Below, in pieces: positions 20,895-30,439 of a stretch of 64,000 nt of DNA. The stretch's first letter is position 1. Each line of letters starts with the position of its first letter. Source of the stretch: Methylobacterium terrae (lineage in GTDB: Bacteria > Pseudomonadota > Alphaproteobacteria > Rhizobiales > Beijerinckiaceae). The stretch lies in contig NZ_CP029553.1 in assembly GCF_003173755.1 (NCBI RefSeq), positions 4,902,001-4,966,000 of the forward strand, in the 5' to 3' direction. A program made the translations under genes and the position numbers. Under the pieces are notes generated by a model that worked only from the letters and a program-made list of their open reading frames with translations, did not search any database and was not told the DNA's origin.

Positions 20895-21680
20895 CTACTG
20901 CGCCGTCCAGCCGCCATCCACCGACAGGTTGGTGCCGGTGATCTGGGCCGCGGCGTCCGTGCACAGGAACGCCGCGATCGCCGCGACCTGGTCGACGGTG
21001 ACGAACTCCTTGGTCGGCTGGGCCTTCAGCAGCACCTCGTCGATGACCTGGTCCTTGGTCAGGCCCCGCGCCTTCATGGTGTCGGGGATCTGTGCCTCGA
21101 CCAGCGGGGTCCAGACGTAGCCCGGCGAGATGCAGTTGACGGTGATCTTGTGGGTGGCGAGTTCGAGCGCCGCGGTCTTGGTCAGGCCGGCGATGCCGTG
21201 CTTGGCCGCCACGTAGGCCGACTTGTAGGGCGAGGCGACGAGGGAGTGGGCGGAGGCCGTGTTGATGATCCGGCCCCAGCCCTTCGTCTTCATGCCGGGG
21301 ATCGCCGCCCGCATGGTGTGGAAGGCCGAGGACAGGTTGATGGCGATGATCTGGTCCCACTTCTCGACCGGGAACTCCTCGATCGCCGAGACGTACTGGA
21401 TGCCCGCGTTGTTGACGAGGATGTCGACCGCGCCGAATTCCTTCTCGGCATCCGCCACCATGGCGGCGATCTCGTCGGCCCTGGTCATGTCGGCGCCGGA
21501 ATAGATCGCGCGGACGTGGAACTCGGATTCGATGCCGGCCCGCTCCGTCTCGATCGCCTCCGGCTTGCCGAAGCCGTTGAGGACCACGTTGGCGCCGTGC
21601 TGCGCCAGCACCCGCGCGATGGCGAGGCCGATGCCGCTCGTCGACCCGGTGACGAGGGCGGTCTTGTTTTGCAGAGACAT
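20895..21680 (-). CDS. bdhA: D-3-hydroxybutyrate dehydrogenase
   Basis: 261 residues, short-chain dehydrogenase. VTGSTSGIGLAIA is the NAD-binding loop, NNAGIQYVS the structural motif, and the catalytic triad is the Ser of TASAHS plus SAYVAAK. The substrate-specific segments FPVEKWDQIIAINLSSAFHT and KEFVTVDQVA match PhbDH/BdhA closely. It oxidises (R)-3-hydroxybutyrate to acetoacetate, in ketone-body or polyhydroxybutyrate breakdown. It is last of a three-gene operon; the upstream adc stop lies 39 bases before its ATG. Confidence 0.94.
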   Translation of the reverse strand: MSLQNKTALVTGSTSGIGLAIARVLAQHGANVVLNGFGKPEAIETERAGIESEFHVRAIYSGADMTRADEIAAMVADAEKEFGAVDILVNNAGIQYVSAIEEFPVEKWDQIIAINLSSAFHTMRAAIPGMKTKGWGRIINTASAHSLVASPYKSAYVAAKHGIAGLTKTAALELATHKITVNCISPGYVWTPLVEAQIPDTMKARGLTKDQVIDEVLLKAQPTKEFVTVDQVAAIAAFLCTDAAAQITGTNLSVDGGWTAQ

Positions 21681-21719
21681 GCGACGATCTCCTCGATCAA
21701 AGAATCTCAGGCCGGTTGC

Positions 21720-22463
21720 TCAGCCCAGGTAGTCGTGCAGCACGTGGCCGTACGGCAGGGTGAAATCGACGATCTGGTGGCGGCCGCCGACGATCCGGCG
21801 CACCGGCAGGTCGGCGACGCGACAATTGACGTGCGGGATCAGGTGCAGCCGGGCCTCGCCCTCCCAGGCGCCGTGGACCCGGATGTCCTGCAGGCGGTAG
21901 CCGATGAGCTGCGCCACCTTCACGCCGCCGTCGACGTCCGGGATCAGCTTCAGGTTGACGTTGAGCTGCCCGATTCCCTCGCGAACCCTGTCGAGCCGGT
22001 CCTCCAGGCTGTGGTGCTTGTAGGTCATCGTGCCCATCGCCACCCGCTCCTCGTCGTAGTGCAGGGTGCCGGTCAGCGTGTCCTTCGTCACCTTGAGGCG
22101 GGGCACGCCGTACTTCTTCGGGAAGCCCCAGATCTCGCGCCCGGCGGTGATCGGCGGCTCGTCGTCGAGGTACATCTGGACCGAGTAGTTGCAGGGCTCG
22201 CCCTGCCAGGTCGCGACGATGGCCGAACCGCTCTCCTCGTAATCGCCGAAGCCGGAGGAATCCGGCATCTTCATCCACTCGTAATAGGCGAGGTTGCCCG
22301 GTGCCGGCTCCAGCGGCTCGGGGAGGGCGGCGCGCAGGGCGTCCGGATCGGTCTCGTAGGTGATGATGAGGTATTCGCGCCGGATGAACCGGTACGGCCC
22401 GTGCGGGTAGCTCGGGCTGAAGGCCGGCATCGAGGGCGCCTTCAGGATCTCGTCGCGGGTCAT
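21720..22463 (-). CDS. adc: Acetoacetate decarboxylase
   Basis: 247 residues. GREIWGFPKKYG carries the adjacent Lys pair whose first Lys forms the Schiff base in acetoacetate decarboxylase. EPCNYSVQMYLDDEPPI and NVNLKLIPDVDG are family blocks. It converts acetoacetate to acetone and CO2 and sits between a patatin-like lipase and bdhA. The ATG at 22463 has GGAAGGAA upstream; an earlier in-frame ATG would only add MSLRKERR. The spacing (25 bases to the patatin stop) supports one transcript. Confidence 0.93.
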   Translation of the reverse strand: MTRDEILKAPSMPAFSPSYPHGPYRFIRREYLIITYETDPDALRAALPEPLEPAPGNLAYYEWMKMPDSSGFGDYEESGSAIVATWQGEPCNYSVQMYLDDEPPITAGREIWGFPKKYGVPRLKVTKDTLTGTLHYDEERVAMGTMTYKHHSLEDRLDRVREGIGQLNVNLKLIPDVDGGVKVAQLIGYRLQDIRVHGAWEGEARLHLIPHVNCRVADLPVRRIVGGRHQIVDFTLPYGHVLHDYLG

Positions 22464-22488
22464 GCGGCGTTCCTTCCTCAGGGACAAG

Positions 22489-23628
22489 TCAGTCCCGCGC
22501 GTCGCGGGTGAGATCGAAGACGGTCACGCCCTCGTCGGGCCGGCAGCGCTCGATCCAGCGGCGGTGGCGCAGCGAGCGGCGCACGTCGTTGCGGCCGGCC
22601 TTCCAGTGCTCCAGCATCGTGGTGCGCGAGAACTCGTAGTCCTTGGCGTCGCTCTCGTAGTTCTTGGCGCGGTAGATCAGCTGCAGGATCGTCACCGCGT
22701 TCTGGTGGCTGACCTCCGACAGGAAGGCGACGTCGGGATCCTGGCGAAGCTCGGCCGGCAGCTTGTCGAACAGGCGCCGGAACGCAATCTTGGCCTTGTG
22801 GATCTCGATCTGGTCGTCGGTGTTCAGCCGGGTGCGGCTCGAATAGCGGATGTCCTTCTCGCGCTCGGCGGCCTCGGACAGGGTGCGGGGGAGGGGCCCG
22901 CGGGCGCTGAACAGGTCGACCTGGAACACCGCGAGGTCGCGCAGGCGCTCCTCGTCGAGCACGTATTGCAGCGGCGTGTTCGAGACGATGCCGCCGTCCC
23001 AGTACAGCTCGCCGTCGATCTCGACCGGCGGGAAGCCCGGCGGCAGGGCGCCGGAGGCCATGACGTGCTCCGGCCCGATCCGCTCGCGGTGATTGTCGAA
23101 ATAGACGAAGTTGCCGGTGCGGACGTTCACCGCGCCGACGCTCAGCCGGGTCTCGCGCCGGTTGATCCGGTCGAAGTCGATCAGTTCCAGGAGCGTCTGC
23201 CGCAAGGGGGCGGTGTCGTAGTAGCTCAGCGCCTCGGGCGCGCCGGCCGGATAGAGGGCGGCCGGGGGCACGCGCGGGGTAAAGAAGCCCGGCACCCCCA
23301 CGGTCGCCCCGAAGGCGGCGCTCCAGGCGTTGAACACCTCGCGCGCCTGCTCGCCGGGCCACCACGGCGAGACGGTGATGGCGGAGGAGACCTTGTCCCA
23401 GAAGGCCCGCAGCCGCTCGACCCGGCGCTCGGGCGGGTTGCCGGCGACGAGCGCGGCGTTGATCGCCCCGATCGAGATGCCGGCGATCCAGTCCGGCGAC
23501 AGGCCGGCCTCCTGCATCGCCTCGGCGATGCCGGCCTGGTAGGAGCCCAGCGCCCCGCCGCCCTGCAGCACCAGCACCCGGCACTCGTCCCGCCCCGCCT
23601 GATCCCGCTCGTCCGAGTGGCCGTTCAT
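22489..23628 (-). CDS. Patatin-like phospholipase with DUF3734-type C-terminus
   Basis: 379 residues. Patatin core: oxyanion loop LQGGGALGSYQAG (about residues 20-32), nucleophile Ser in GISIG, and catalytic Asp in YWDGGIVSN. The C-terminal approx. 150 residues (LFSARGPLPRTLSEAAEREKDIRYSSRTRLNTD onward) are the DUF3734 type. It is an esterase or lipase acting on lipid or possibly polyhydroxyalkanoate; the last is an inference from the operon with adc and bdhA. The ATG at 23628 has GGAGACGAC just before it and is the first gene of the operon. Confidence 0.9.
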   Translation of the reverse strand: MNGHSDERDQAGRDECRVLVLQGGGALGSYQAGIAEAMQEAGLSPDWIAGISIGAINAALVAGNPPERRVERLRAFWDKVSSAITVSPWWPGEQAREVFNAWSAAFGATVGVPGFFTPRVPPAALYPAGAPEALSYYDTAPLRQTLLELIDFDRINRRETRLSVGAVNVRTGNFVYFDNHRERIGPEHVMASGALPPGFPPVEIDGELYWDGGIVSNTPLQYVLDEERLRDLAVFQVDLFSARGPLPRTLSEAAEREKDIRYSSRTRLNTDDQIEIHKAKIAFRRLFDKLPAELRQDPDVAFLSEVSHQNAVTILQLIYRAKNYESDAKDYEFSRTTMLEHWKAGRNDVRRSLRHRRWIERCRPDEGVTVFDLTRDARD

Positions 23629-23938
23629 GTCGTCTCCGCGTGAGGTGCCCGCCGCGCGAATCTCGGCGGTAAGATGATGCTGCACTGCCGCAAGACAAGA
23701 CGTCCGGCCGTCTCCTCGCGCCGAAGCCGGGCCGGGACGGCGACGAGCCCCCGGCCGGCCTCCCGGGTTGACACGGGCCGGCCCCTTCGCCAAGCCTCCG
23801 CGCGCCAAGCCGCCGCGCCGCCCGGTCCCGGGTTCCCTGGCGGACCGCCGGCGCCCGCAGGGCTTCCCCCGACGGTCCCGCAGGGTCTTTCCCCGCCGAC
23901 GCCCTCCGCGAAGCCGGCCCGATACAGCACAGGTCCCG
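23629..23938. other. Divergent promoter region, patatin operon and accA
   Basis: 310 bases with no gene. It contains a TGC-rich cluster at 23678-23692, then GC-rich DNA of no recognisable content up to the accA start. Confidence 0.5.
23678..23692. promoter_or_regulatory. TGC-rich site, possible PhaR-type operator
   Basis: TGCTGCACTGCCGCA lies 50 bases upstream of the patatin start. It resembles the TGC-rich sites bound by the polyhydroxybutyrate regulator PhaR in other alphaproteobacteria. This is an inference from motif and operon content only. Confidence 0.35.
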
Positions 23939-24892
23939 ATGCGCTCCTACCTCGACTTCGAAAAGCCCGTCGCCGAGCTCGAGGCGAAGCTCGAGGAGCT
24001 GAAGGCCCTCGGCGACCGCGACGGCGCGGTGGCGATCAGCGAGGACGTGGCGCGGCTCGAGGCCAAGGCCGCGGCGGCCCTGGCCGAGCTCTATGCCGGG
24101 CTCACCCCGTGGCAGAAGACCCAGGTCGCCCGCCATCCCCAGCGGCCGCACTTCGTCGATTACTGCGCCGGGCTGATCGAGGAGTTCCAGCCGCTCGCCG
24201 GCGACCGCGTCTTCGGCGAGGACGAGGCGGTGGTCGGCGGCTTCGGGCGCTTCCGCGGCCGGCCGGTCTGCGTCATCGGCCAGGAGAAGGGCGCCAACAC
24301 CGAGGCCCGCATCCGGCACAATTTCGGCATGGCCAAGCCCGAGGGCTACCGCAAGGCGGTCCGCCTGATGGGGCTCGCCGGCCGCTTCGGCCTTCCCGTG
24401 CTCACCTTCGTCGACACGGCCGGCGCCTATCCGGGCATCGAGGCCGAGGAGCGCGGCCAGGCCGAGGCCATCGCCCGCTCGACGGAGGCCTGCCTCGGCT
24501 TGCCGACCCCGAACGTCACGGTGGTGATCGGGGAGGGCGGCTCGGGCGGCGCCATCGCCCTCGCCACCGCCAACACGGTCCTGATGCTGGAGCACGCGAT
24601 CTACAGTGTGATCTCGCCCGAGGGCGCGGCCTCGATCCTGTGGCGCGATGCCGGCCGGGCCCAGGACGCCGCGACCGCGATGAAGATCACCGCCCAGGAC
24701 CTCCTGCGCCTCGGCGTCATCGACGGGATCGTGCCCGAGCCCACCGGCGGCGCCCATCGCGACGGCCAGGCCGCCATCCGGGCGACCGGCGAGGCGATCG
24801 CCGCGGCCCTCGAGCCGCTGTCCTCCCTCGACGCCGATGCCCTGCGGGACCGGCGGGCGCAGAAATTCCTGGAGATCGGGCGGAGCCTGTAG
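23939..24892 (+). CDS. accA: Acetyl-CoA carboxylase carboxyltransferase subunit alpha
   Basis: 317 residues, the standard AccA length. Coiled N-terminus (VAELEAKLEELK), CoA/biotin-site blocks (GQEKGANTEARIRHNFGMAKPEGYRKA, FVDTAGAYPGIEAEERGQAEAIA) and IGEGGSGGAIALA oxyanion loop are all present. With AccD it transfers CO2 from carboxybiotin to acetyl-CoA, the first step of fatty-acid synthesis. The ATG at 23939 aligns with the usual MRSYLDFEKPV start. It is monocistronic. Confidence 0.96.
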   Translation: MRSYLDFEKPVAELEAKLEELKALGDRDGAVAISEDVARLEAKAAAALAELYAGLTPWQKTQVARHPQRPHFVDYCAGLIEEFQPLAGDRVFGEDEAVVGGFGRFRGRPVCVIGQEKGANTEARIRHNFGMAKPEGYRKAVRLMGLAGRFGLPVLTFVDTAGAYPGIEAEERGQAEAIARSTEACLGLPTPNVTVVIGEGGSGGAIALATANTVLMLEHAIYSVISPEGAASILWRDAGRAQDAATAMKITAQDLLRLGVIDGIVPEPTGGAHRDGQAAIRATGEAIAAALEPLSSLDADALRDRRAQKFLEIGRSL

Positions 24893-25223
24893 GGGAGTCC
24901 CTCGCCGTCCCCCGCTCGGCCCGACGGCCGCAGGCTCCGGAACGTCCCGCCCCATCCCCGTCATCCACAGCCCCGCACAACCCCCACGCCCCAGACACAA
25001 CCCGGCCTTCGTTTTGCCGAAGACCGGGCGGATGTCTTGGCGGGTGAACCCCGTGACGCCGTGCGCCGGCTTGCTTGCCCGACGCGCCTGTTGAGCGAAT
25101 CCCCGCAATCTTAACCGTTCTTGCGGTAAGAGCCGGGTAAGTTTAACGAAGCTATGGGGTTGGGGAGACCGGTCCGAGGCGTCAGGGTGCCGGCGGATCG
25201 ACGGGTGAGAAGGCGGGGTTCCC
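24893..25223. other. Upstream region of the L,D-transpeptidase gene
   Basis: 331 bases without a gene. The first 150 are C-rich and featureless. The last 120 are AT-richer and hold the dyads described at 25103-25130, so this is probably the promoter. Confidence 0.5.
25103..25130. promoter_or_regulatory. Nested dyads upstream of the L,D-transpeptidase gene
   Basis: CCGCAA (25103-25108) pairs with TTGCGG (25121-25126). Inside this, TTAACC (25111-25116) and GGTAAG (25125-25130) form a TWACC-N8-GGTAA dyad like the one at 36464. TTAACC is also a CtrA half-site sequence in alphaproteobacteria. The binding factor is unknown. Confidence 0.35.
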
Positions 25224-26765
25224 ATGGTGCGTCTGGCGATGCGTCCGGTGCTGGCGGCGAGCGCGCTTGCCGTCGCCTTGTCCCTCGGGGCGTGCCAGGA
25301 TGCGGGCTTCTCGGCCGCCGGCTCGGCGCGCGCCCGCGAGCCGATCCCCCCGAAGACCGTCGCCCTGATGGCGACGAAGACCATGTCGCCCCGCGATCCC
25401 ATCCTGATCCGCGCCTTCAAGAAGGAGTCGGAGATGGAGGTGTGGAAGCGCGGCGCCGACGGGCAGTACGCCCTGCTCAAGACCTTCCCGATCTGCCGCT
25501 GGTCGGGCCAGCTCGGCCCGAAGGTGCGGGAGGGCGACCGGCAGGCGCCCGAGGGGTTCTATCCCATCGCCATGGGGCAGATGAACCCGAACTCGTCGTA
25601 CTACCTCTCGTTCGACACCGGCTACCCCAACGCCTTCGACCGCGCCAACGGCCGCACCGGCAGCTACCTGATGGTGCACGGCACCTGCTCCTCGGCCGGG
25701 TGCTTCGCGATGACCGACGAGGCGATCGCCGAGATCTACGCCATCGCCCGCGAGGCCTTCGCCGGCGGGCAGCGGGCGTTCCAGTTCCAATCCTACCCGT
25801 TCCGGATGACGGCGCAGAACCTCGCCAAGTTCCGCAACGACCCGAACATCGGCTTCTGGCGCAACCTCAAGGAGGGCTCGGACTACTTCGAGACCCTGCA
25901 CGAGGAGCCGCGCGTCGGCGTCTGCGGCACCCGCTACGTGTTCGGCGGCCAGGACGCGGCGGCGGGCGCCTGCAGCCCGAAGGTCGATCCCCTCGTCGTC
26001 GCCAAGCGCGAGAAGGACGAGGTCGAGGTGGCCGAGCTCGTCGCCAAGGGCGCCGCGGCGACCCGCCTCGTCTACCAGGATGGCGGCCAGCACCCGTTCT
26101 TCCGCGAATCCTCGCCCAGCACCCAGCTCTTCGCCGAGCAGGCGCAGCCGCGGCCCAACATGGGCATCGTCAGCCGGCCGGAGGCCCTGGCGGCGGCGCC
26201 GGAGGAGATCGCGATCGAGCCGAAGGTGAAGCCGACGCTGCTCGCCAAGATCGACCCGAAGCACGAGAAGGGCAGGCACGCCAAGCCCACGGCGCTCGCC
26301 TTCGCGGCACCGGCGACCAGCCCGGCCCCGATCCCGACCCGCGAGGCCGCGGCGGCCGCCCCGGCGGCGCCGATCACCGTCGCGAGCGCCGACGGCGACC
26401 CCGCCGCCTACCGCAAGCTCCTCGGCAACCTGTTCGGCGGCGCCCCCGCGGCGCCCCCGGCCTCCTCCGCCGCCCTGCCGGCGGCCGACACCGCCCCGGT
26501 CGCCGCGATCTCGCCGGCCGCGCCGCTGCCGAAGAAGACGACCGCCCACCTGCACCCGGCCCCCTCCGCCCATTCGGCCGCGGGCGCCAAGGTCGACGGG
26601 GTCAACCCGGCGGCGGCGAAGAAGGCCGAGGGAAAGCCGGCCGAGGCGAAGCCCGCTCCCAGGACCGGGGACGCCAAGACCGGAGACGCCAAGCCGGCGG
26701 AGACCGGCAAGCGCACCGAAGGGCCGAACCGCAACCGCGTCGCCGCCGCGCAGCCGGCAAACTGA
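25224..26765 (+). CDS. YafK-type L,D-transpeptidase-fold lipoprotein
   Basis: 513 residues. A lipobox LSLGAC puts the lipidated Cys at 24. The YkuD-fold catalytic motif HGTCSSAGCFAM (His152, Cys155, Cys160) is the YafK variant, where the usual Arg after Cys is missing. E. coli YafK (LdtF/DpaA) acts on the bond between Braun lipoprotein and peptidoglycan rather than making 3-3 cross-links, so a similar cell-wall hydrolase role is possible. The last approx. 280 residues are a low-complexity Ala/Pro/Lys tail that could cross the wall. The ATG at 25224 follows AAGGCGG. Confidence 0.88.
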   Translation: MVRLAMRPVLAASALAVALSLGACQDAGFSAAGSARAREPIPPKTVALMATKTMSPRDPILIRAFKKESEMEVWKRGADGQYALLKTFPICRWSGQLGPKVREGDRQAPEGFYPIAMGQMNPNSSYYLSFDTGYPNAFDRANGRTGSYLMVHGTCSSAGCFAMTDEAIAEIYAIAREAFAGGQRAFQFQSYPFRMTAQNLAKFRNDPNIGFWRNLKEGSDYFETLHEEPRVGVCGTRYVFGGQDAAAGACSPKVDPLVVAKREKDEVEVAELVAKGAAATRLVYQDGGQHPFFRESSPSTQLFAEQAQPRPNMGIVSRPEALAAAPEEIAIEPKVKPTLLAKIDPKHEKGRHAKPTALAFAAPATSPAPIPTREAAAAAPAAPITVASADGDPAAYRKLLGNLFGGAPAAPPASSAALPAADTAPVAAISPAAPLPKKTTAHLHPAPSAHSAAGAKVDGVNPAAAKKAEGKPAEAKPAPRTGDAKTGDAKPAETGKRTEGPNRNRVAAAQPAN

Positions 26766-26811
26766 AGGCGCGCGCGTTCGTCGCTCCCGACGACCCTGAA
26801 GCCCCCCGCGG

Positions 26812-26847
26812 CATCCCGGGTTCCCGCCTGCGGCGAGCCCCGGGATG
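26812..26847. terminator. Hairpin between convergent genes, repeat-like
   Basis: CATCCCGGG (26812-26820) and CCCGGGATG (26839-26847) give a 9-bp stem with an 18-base loop between the convergent L,D-transpeptidase and nhaA genes. It may serve as a bidirectional terminator. The sequence also looks like a dispersed intergenic repeat. Confidence 0.5.
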
Positions 26848-26901
26848 ATCCTGCGAGGTGCCGAAGGAGTGCGCGGCCGAGCCGTTCCGGCGTCGAGCCC
26901 G

Positions 26902-28122
26902 CTACTCCGCCACCGCCGGCCTCTCCACCCGCCGCGGCCCGAGCGACAGCACCACCGCCCCGGCGGCGGTCGAGAGCACCGAGCCCAGGATCACCCCGAG
27001 CTTCGTCTCGGTGTCGAATTCCGGCGCGCCGGCGAAGGCGAGGCCGCCGATGAACAGGCTCATGGTGAAGCCGATGCCGCAGAGGAGCGCCACGCCGTAG
27101 ACGTGGCGCCAGGTGGCCCCGGCGGGCTTCGGCGCCAGCCCGGCCCGCACCGCGAGCCAGACGCCCCCGAACACCCCGACCTGCTTGCCGACGAACAGGC
27201 CCGCCGCGACCCCGAGGGTGACGGGGGCGAGCAGCGCCCCCGGCGTCAGCCCGGCGAGCGACACGCCCGCATTGGCGAAGCCGAAGACCGGCAGGATCCC
27301 GTAGGCGACCCAGGGCTGGAGCGCGTGCTCGAGGGCGTGCAGCGGCGAATGCCCGTCGTCGGGCCGGCCGGGGCTCGCCCGCAGGGGGATCGCCAGCGCC
27401 AGGACCACGCCCGCCACCGTGGCGTGCAGCCCCGAGCGCAGCACCAGCAGCCACAGCACGGCGCCGAGGATCAGGTAGGGCCCGAGCCGGCGAAGCCCGA
27501 GGCGGTTGAGCACGAACAGCATCGCCGTCACGGCGCCGGCGAGCGCCAGCATCGGCCAGGCCAGGTCGGCGGTGTAGAACAGCGCGATGATCACCACCGC
27601 CCCGAGGTCGTCCAGGATGGCGAGCGCGGTGAGGAAGATCTTGAGCGAGACCGGCGCCCGCGACCCCAGCAGCGCCAGCACGCCCAGCGCGAAGGCGATG
27701 TCGGTCGCGGCGGGGATCGCCCAGCCGCGCAGGGTCGCGGGGGACGACCAGTTGATCGCCGCGAAGACGAGGGCCGGCACCGCCATGCCCCCGAGCGCCG
27801 CGATGCCCGGCAGCGCCCGGTCCGGCCAGGTGCGCAGGGCCCCGTCCAGGATCTCGCGCTTGATCTCGAGCCCGACGAGCAGGAAGAACACGGCCATCAG
27901 GCCGTCGTTGATCCAGTGCAGCAGGCTCAAGGGGCCGAGATGGGCGTGCAGCGCCCGGGCATAGGCCTCGCCGTAGGGCCCGTTGGCGACGATGAGGGCG
28001 AGCACCGCGCTCGCCATCAGCACGAGGCCGCCGCCGGCGCTGCTGACGAGCAGGCTGCGCAGGGCGGAGAGCGGGCGCGGCAGGCGCCGGGGGGAGGGGC
28101 GGGGAGCCGGGGAACCTTGCAT
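26902..28122 (-). CDS. nhaA: Na+/H+ antiporter NhaA
   Basis: 406 residues with 12 helices. [13 protein letters not shown], the [16 protein letters not shown] helix and [18 protein letters not shown] with the paired Asp of helix V are diagnostic. It exchanges cytoplasmic Na+ (or Li+) for external protons. The ATG at 28122 gives a 30-residue Pro/Arg-rich leader; an upstream TTG at 28158 is less likely. The tlpA stop is 54 bases upstream on the same strand, so the two may be co-transcribed. Confidence 0.95.
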   Translation of the reverse strand: MQGSPAPRPSPRRLPRPLSALRSLLVSSAGGGLVLMASAVLALIVANGPYGEAYARALHAHLGPLSLLHWINDGLMAVFFLLVGLEIKREILDGALRTWPDRALPGIAALGGMAVPALVFAAINWSSPATLRGWAIPAATDIAFALGVLALLGSRAPVSLKIFLTALAILDDLGAVVIIALFYTADLAWPMLALAGAVTAMLFVLNRLGLRRLGPYLILGAVLWLLVLRSGLHATVAGVVLALAIPLRASPGRPDDGHSPLHALEHALQPWVAYGILPVFGFANAGVSLAGLTPGALLAPVTLGVAAGLFVGKQVGVFGGVWLAVRAGLAPKPAGATWRHVYGVALLCGIGFTMSLFIGGLAFAGAPEFDTETKLGVILGSVLSTAAGAVVLSLGPRRVERPAVAE

Positions 28123-28176
28123 GGCGCCCGGCCTGCCAGGAATCCAGAGCTGGATCAACGCGGCGAACGCGCGAAC

Positions 28177-28821
28177 TCACCCCCGCCCGATCGCCGCCCG
28201 CACCAGCCTCAGGGCGTCCTCGCTCGCCCATTCCGCCGGCCCCTTCATCACGCCGATCTCGCAGCCGGCCGGGTCGATCAGCAGGGTGGTGGGCAGGCCC
28301 ACCACCTCGCCGCTCTTCTGCAGCACCGGCAGCGCCCGCCCGCCCGGGTCGGAGTAGTAGGCGAGGCGCGCGATCCCGTTCTCCTTCATCCAGAGCGGCG
28401 GCCGGTCGAGGTTGCGGGTGTCGAGGTTGAGCGCCACCACCTCGAAATCCCGGCCCCCGACTTCGCCCTGGAGCCGGTCGAGGGCGGGCATCTCCGCCTT
28501 GCACGGCGCGCACCAGGTCGCCCACAGGTTCAGGAGCACCGTGCGCCCTTTCAGGTCGGCGAGCGTCCTCGGCTGGCCGTCCGGCCCGGTGAAGGCGATG
28601 GCCGGCGCGGGCTTCGGCGCGGCATCGACCTGGAGCGCCGCCACCTCGCCGCGGGCCAGCGGCGCGACGCGGGCGGCGGTGGCGGCCCCGAGCGGGCAGG
28701 CGCCGCCGTTGCTCCCGCCCGAAAGCCCGTATAGGGCAGCCCCGAGGCCGAGGACGGCGACGAGCCCCCCTGCGAGGGCGAGGCGGGTTTTTCGCGGTGA
28801 TGCGAGACGAGGTGAGGACAT
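28177..28821 (-). CDS. tlpA: TlpA-like membrane-anchored thiol:disulfide oxidoreductase
   Basis: 214 residues. One membrane helix (about residues 12-34) anchors a periplasmic thioredoxin domain with WCAPC at residues 103-107 and the cis-Pro loop [10 protein letters not shown]. Bradyrhizobium TlpA reduces copper chaperones and CoxB for cytochrome oxidase assembly; a like role is inferred. The ATG (28821-28819) overlaps the divergent argH ATG (28820-28822) in the same CATG. No good ribosome site precedes it, because that DNA is inside argH. A TTG at 28827 is an alternative. Confidence 0.9.
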   Translation of the reverse strand: MSSPRLASPRKTRLALAGGLVAVLGLGAALYGLSGGSNGGACPLGAATAARVAPLARGEVAALQVDAAPKPAPAIAFTGPDGQPRTLADLKGRTVLLNLWATWCAPCKAEMPALDRLQGEVGGRDFEVVALNLDTRNLDRPPLWMKENGIARLAYYSDPGGRALPVLQKSGEVVGLPTTLLIDPAGCEIGVMKGPAEWASEDALRLVRAAIGRG

Positions 28822-30211
28822 GAGCAACCGGATGTGGGGCGGGCGCTTCGCGAGCGGCCCCGCCGAGATCATGGAGGAGATCAACGCCTCCATCGGCTTC
28901 GACAAGCGCCTCGCCCCCCAGGACATCCGGGGCTCGCTCGCCCACGTCGCGATGCTGGGCAAGGCGGGGATCCTGCCGGCCGAGGATGTGGCGAAGATCG
29001 AGGCCGGGCTCAAGACCGTCCAGTCCGAGATCGAGGCCGGATCGTTCGCGTTCCGCCGCGAGCTGGAAGACATCCACATGAGCGTGGAGAGCCGGTTGCG
29101 CGAGATCGTCGGCCCCTCGGCCGGCCGCTTGCACACCGCGCGCTCGCGCAACGACCAGGTCGCCACCGACATGAAGTTGTGGGTGCGCGACACCCTCGAC
29201 GCCCTCGACGCCCAGGCCGCCGACCTGCAGCAGGCGATGGCCGAGCTGGCCTCGAAGCATGCCGGCACGGTGATGCCGGGCTTCACCCACCTGCAATCGG
29301 CCCAGCCGGTCACCTTCGGGCACCACCTGCTGGCCTATGTCGAGATGCTGAACCGCGACCGCGGCCGGTTCCGCGATGCCCGCGCCCGCCTCAACGAGTG
29401 CCCGCTCGGCGCTGCGGCCCTTGCCGGCACCTCGTTCCCGATCGACCGCCACGCGACTGCGAAAAACCTCGGCTTCGACCGGCCGACGGCGAACTCGCTC
29501 GATTCGGTGGCCGATCGCGACTTCGCCCTGGAGGCCCTCTCGGCCGCGGCGATCGCGGCGGTGCACCTGTCGCGGTTCGCCGAAGAGATCGTGGTCTGGA
29601 CCTCGGCCCAGTTCGGCTTCGTCAAGCTGTCGGACCGGTTCACCACCGGCTCGTCGATCATGCCGCAGAAGCGCAACCCCGACGCCGCCGAGCTGGTGCG
29701 GGCGAAGTCCGGCCGGGTCATCGGCGCGCTGTCGGGCCTGCTCATCGTCATGAAGGGCCTGCCGCTCGCCTATTCGAAGGACATGCAGGAGGACAAGGAG
29801 GGCACCTTCGACGCGCTCCAGACCCTCTCGCTGTGCCTTGCCGCGATGGCCGGCATGGTCCGCGACCTGGAGCCGGTGCCGGAGGTGCTGAAGCTGGCGG
29901 CCGGCTCCGGCTACGCCACCGCCACCGACCTCGCCGACTGGCTGGTGCGCGAACTCGGCCTGCCCTTCCGCGACGCCCACCACGTCACCGGCCGCCTCGT
30001 CGGCGAGGCCTCGTCCCGCGGCATCGGCCTTGAGGCGCTGCCGCTCGCGGTGATGCAGGCCGAGGAGCCGCGGATCACCGAGGCGGTCTTCGCGGTGCTC
30101 GGCGTCGAGAACTCGGTGGCGAGCCGCACCAGCTACGGCGGCACCGCGCCGGACAGCGTGCGGGCGCAGGCCGAGAGCTGGCTGAAGCGTCTCGCCGGCG
30201 AGACGGCCTGA
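28820..30211 (+). CDS. argH: Argininosuccinate lyase
   Basis: 463 residues, normal length. [10 protein letters not shown] at the start, [13 protein letters not shown] and the signature [12 protein letters not shown] (catalytic Ser loop) are intact. It splits argininosuccinate into arginine and fumarate in arginine synthesis. The ATG at 28820 follows GAGGTGAGG. It is divergent from tlpA with overlapping start codons. Downstream comes a composite palindromic repeat rather than another gene of the pathway. Confidence 0.97.
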   Translation: MSNRMWGGRFASGPAEIMEEINASIGFDKRLAPQDIRGSLAHVAMLGKAGILPAEDVAKIEAGLKTVQSEIEAGSFAFRRELEDIHMSVESRLREIVGPSAGRLHTARSRNDQVATDMKLWVRDTLDALDAQAADLQQAMAELASKHAGTVMPGFTHLQSAQPVTFGHHLLAYVEMLNRDRGRFRDARARLNECPLGAAALAGTSFPIDRHATAKNLGFDRPTANSLDSVADRDFALEALSAAAIAAVHLSRFAEEIVVWTSAQFGFVKLSDRFTTGSSIMPQKRNPDAAELVRAKSGRVIGALSGLLIVMKGLPLAYSKDMQEDKEGTFDALQTLSLCLAAMAGMVRDLEPVPEVLKLAAGSGYATATDLADWLVRELGLPFRDAHHVTGRLVGEASSRGIGLEALPLAVMQAEEPRITEAVFAVLGVENSVASRTSYGGTAPDSVRAQAESWLKRLAGETA

Positions 30212-30237
30212 GCGCTTCCATCTCTCCTATCCGCGCC

Positions 30238-30360
30238 CCTCATCCTGAGGTGTCAGTCCATCGGGAATGGACTGACCTCGAAGGAGGGCTCCAGTGATCG
30301 CTGTGATTTCTGGAGCCCTCCTTCGAGCCCTCCGCTTCGCTCCGGCACCTCAGGATGAGG
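30238..30360. repeat. Composite 123-bp palindromic repeat
   Basis: Outer arms CCTCATCCTGAGGTG (30238-30252) and its exact complement (30346-30360). An 8-bp dyad CAGTCCAT/ATGGACTG follows the left arm. Inner arms of 17 bp (30278-30294 and 30310-30326) are perfectly complementary with a 15-base loop. It lies between argH and an SDR gene and may also end argH transcription. It resembles the CCTCATCCTGAGG intergenic repeats that I recall from Methylobacterium and Bradyrhizobium. Confidence 0.9.
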
Positions 30361-30439
30361 TCGTGGGTGGGAGCGCACAGGGGCGTGTGTTAGTGCCTAA
30401 CGGCTCCAAACAAGCTCGACCATCACGGGAGGAACCACC

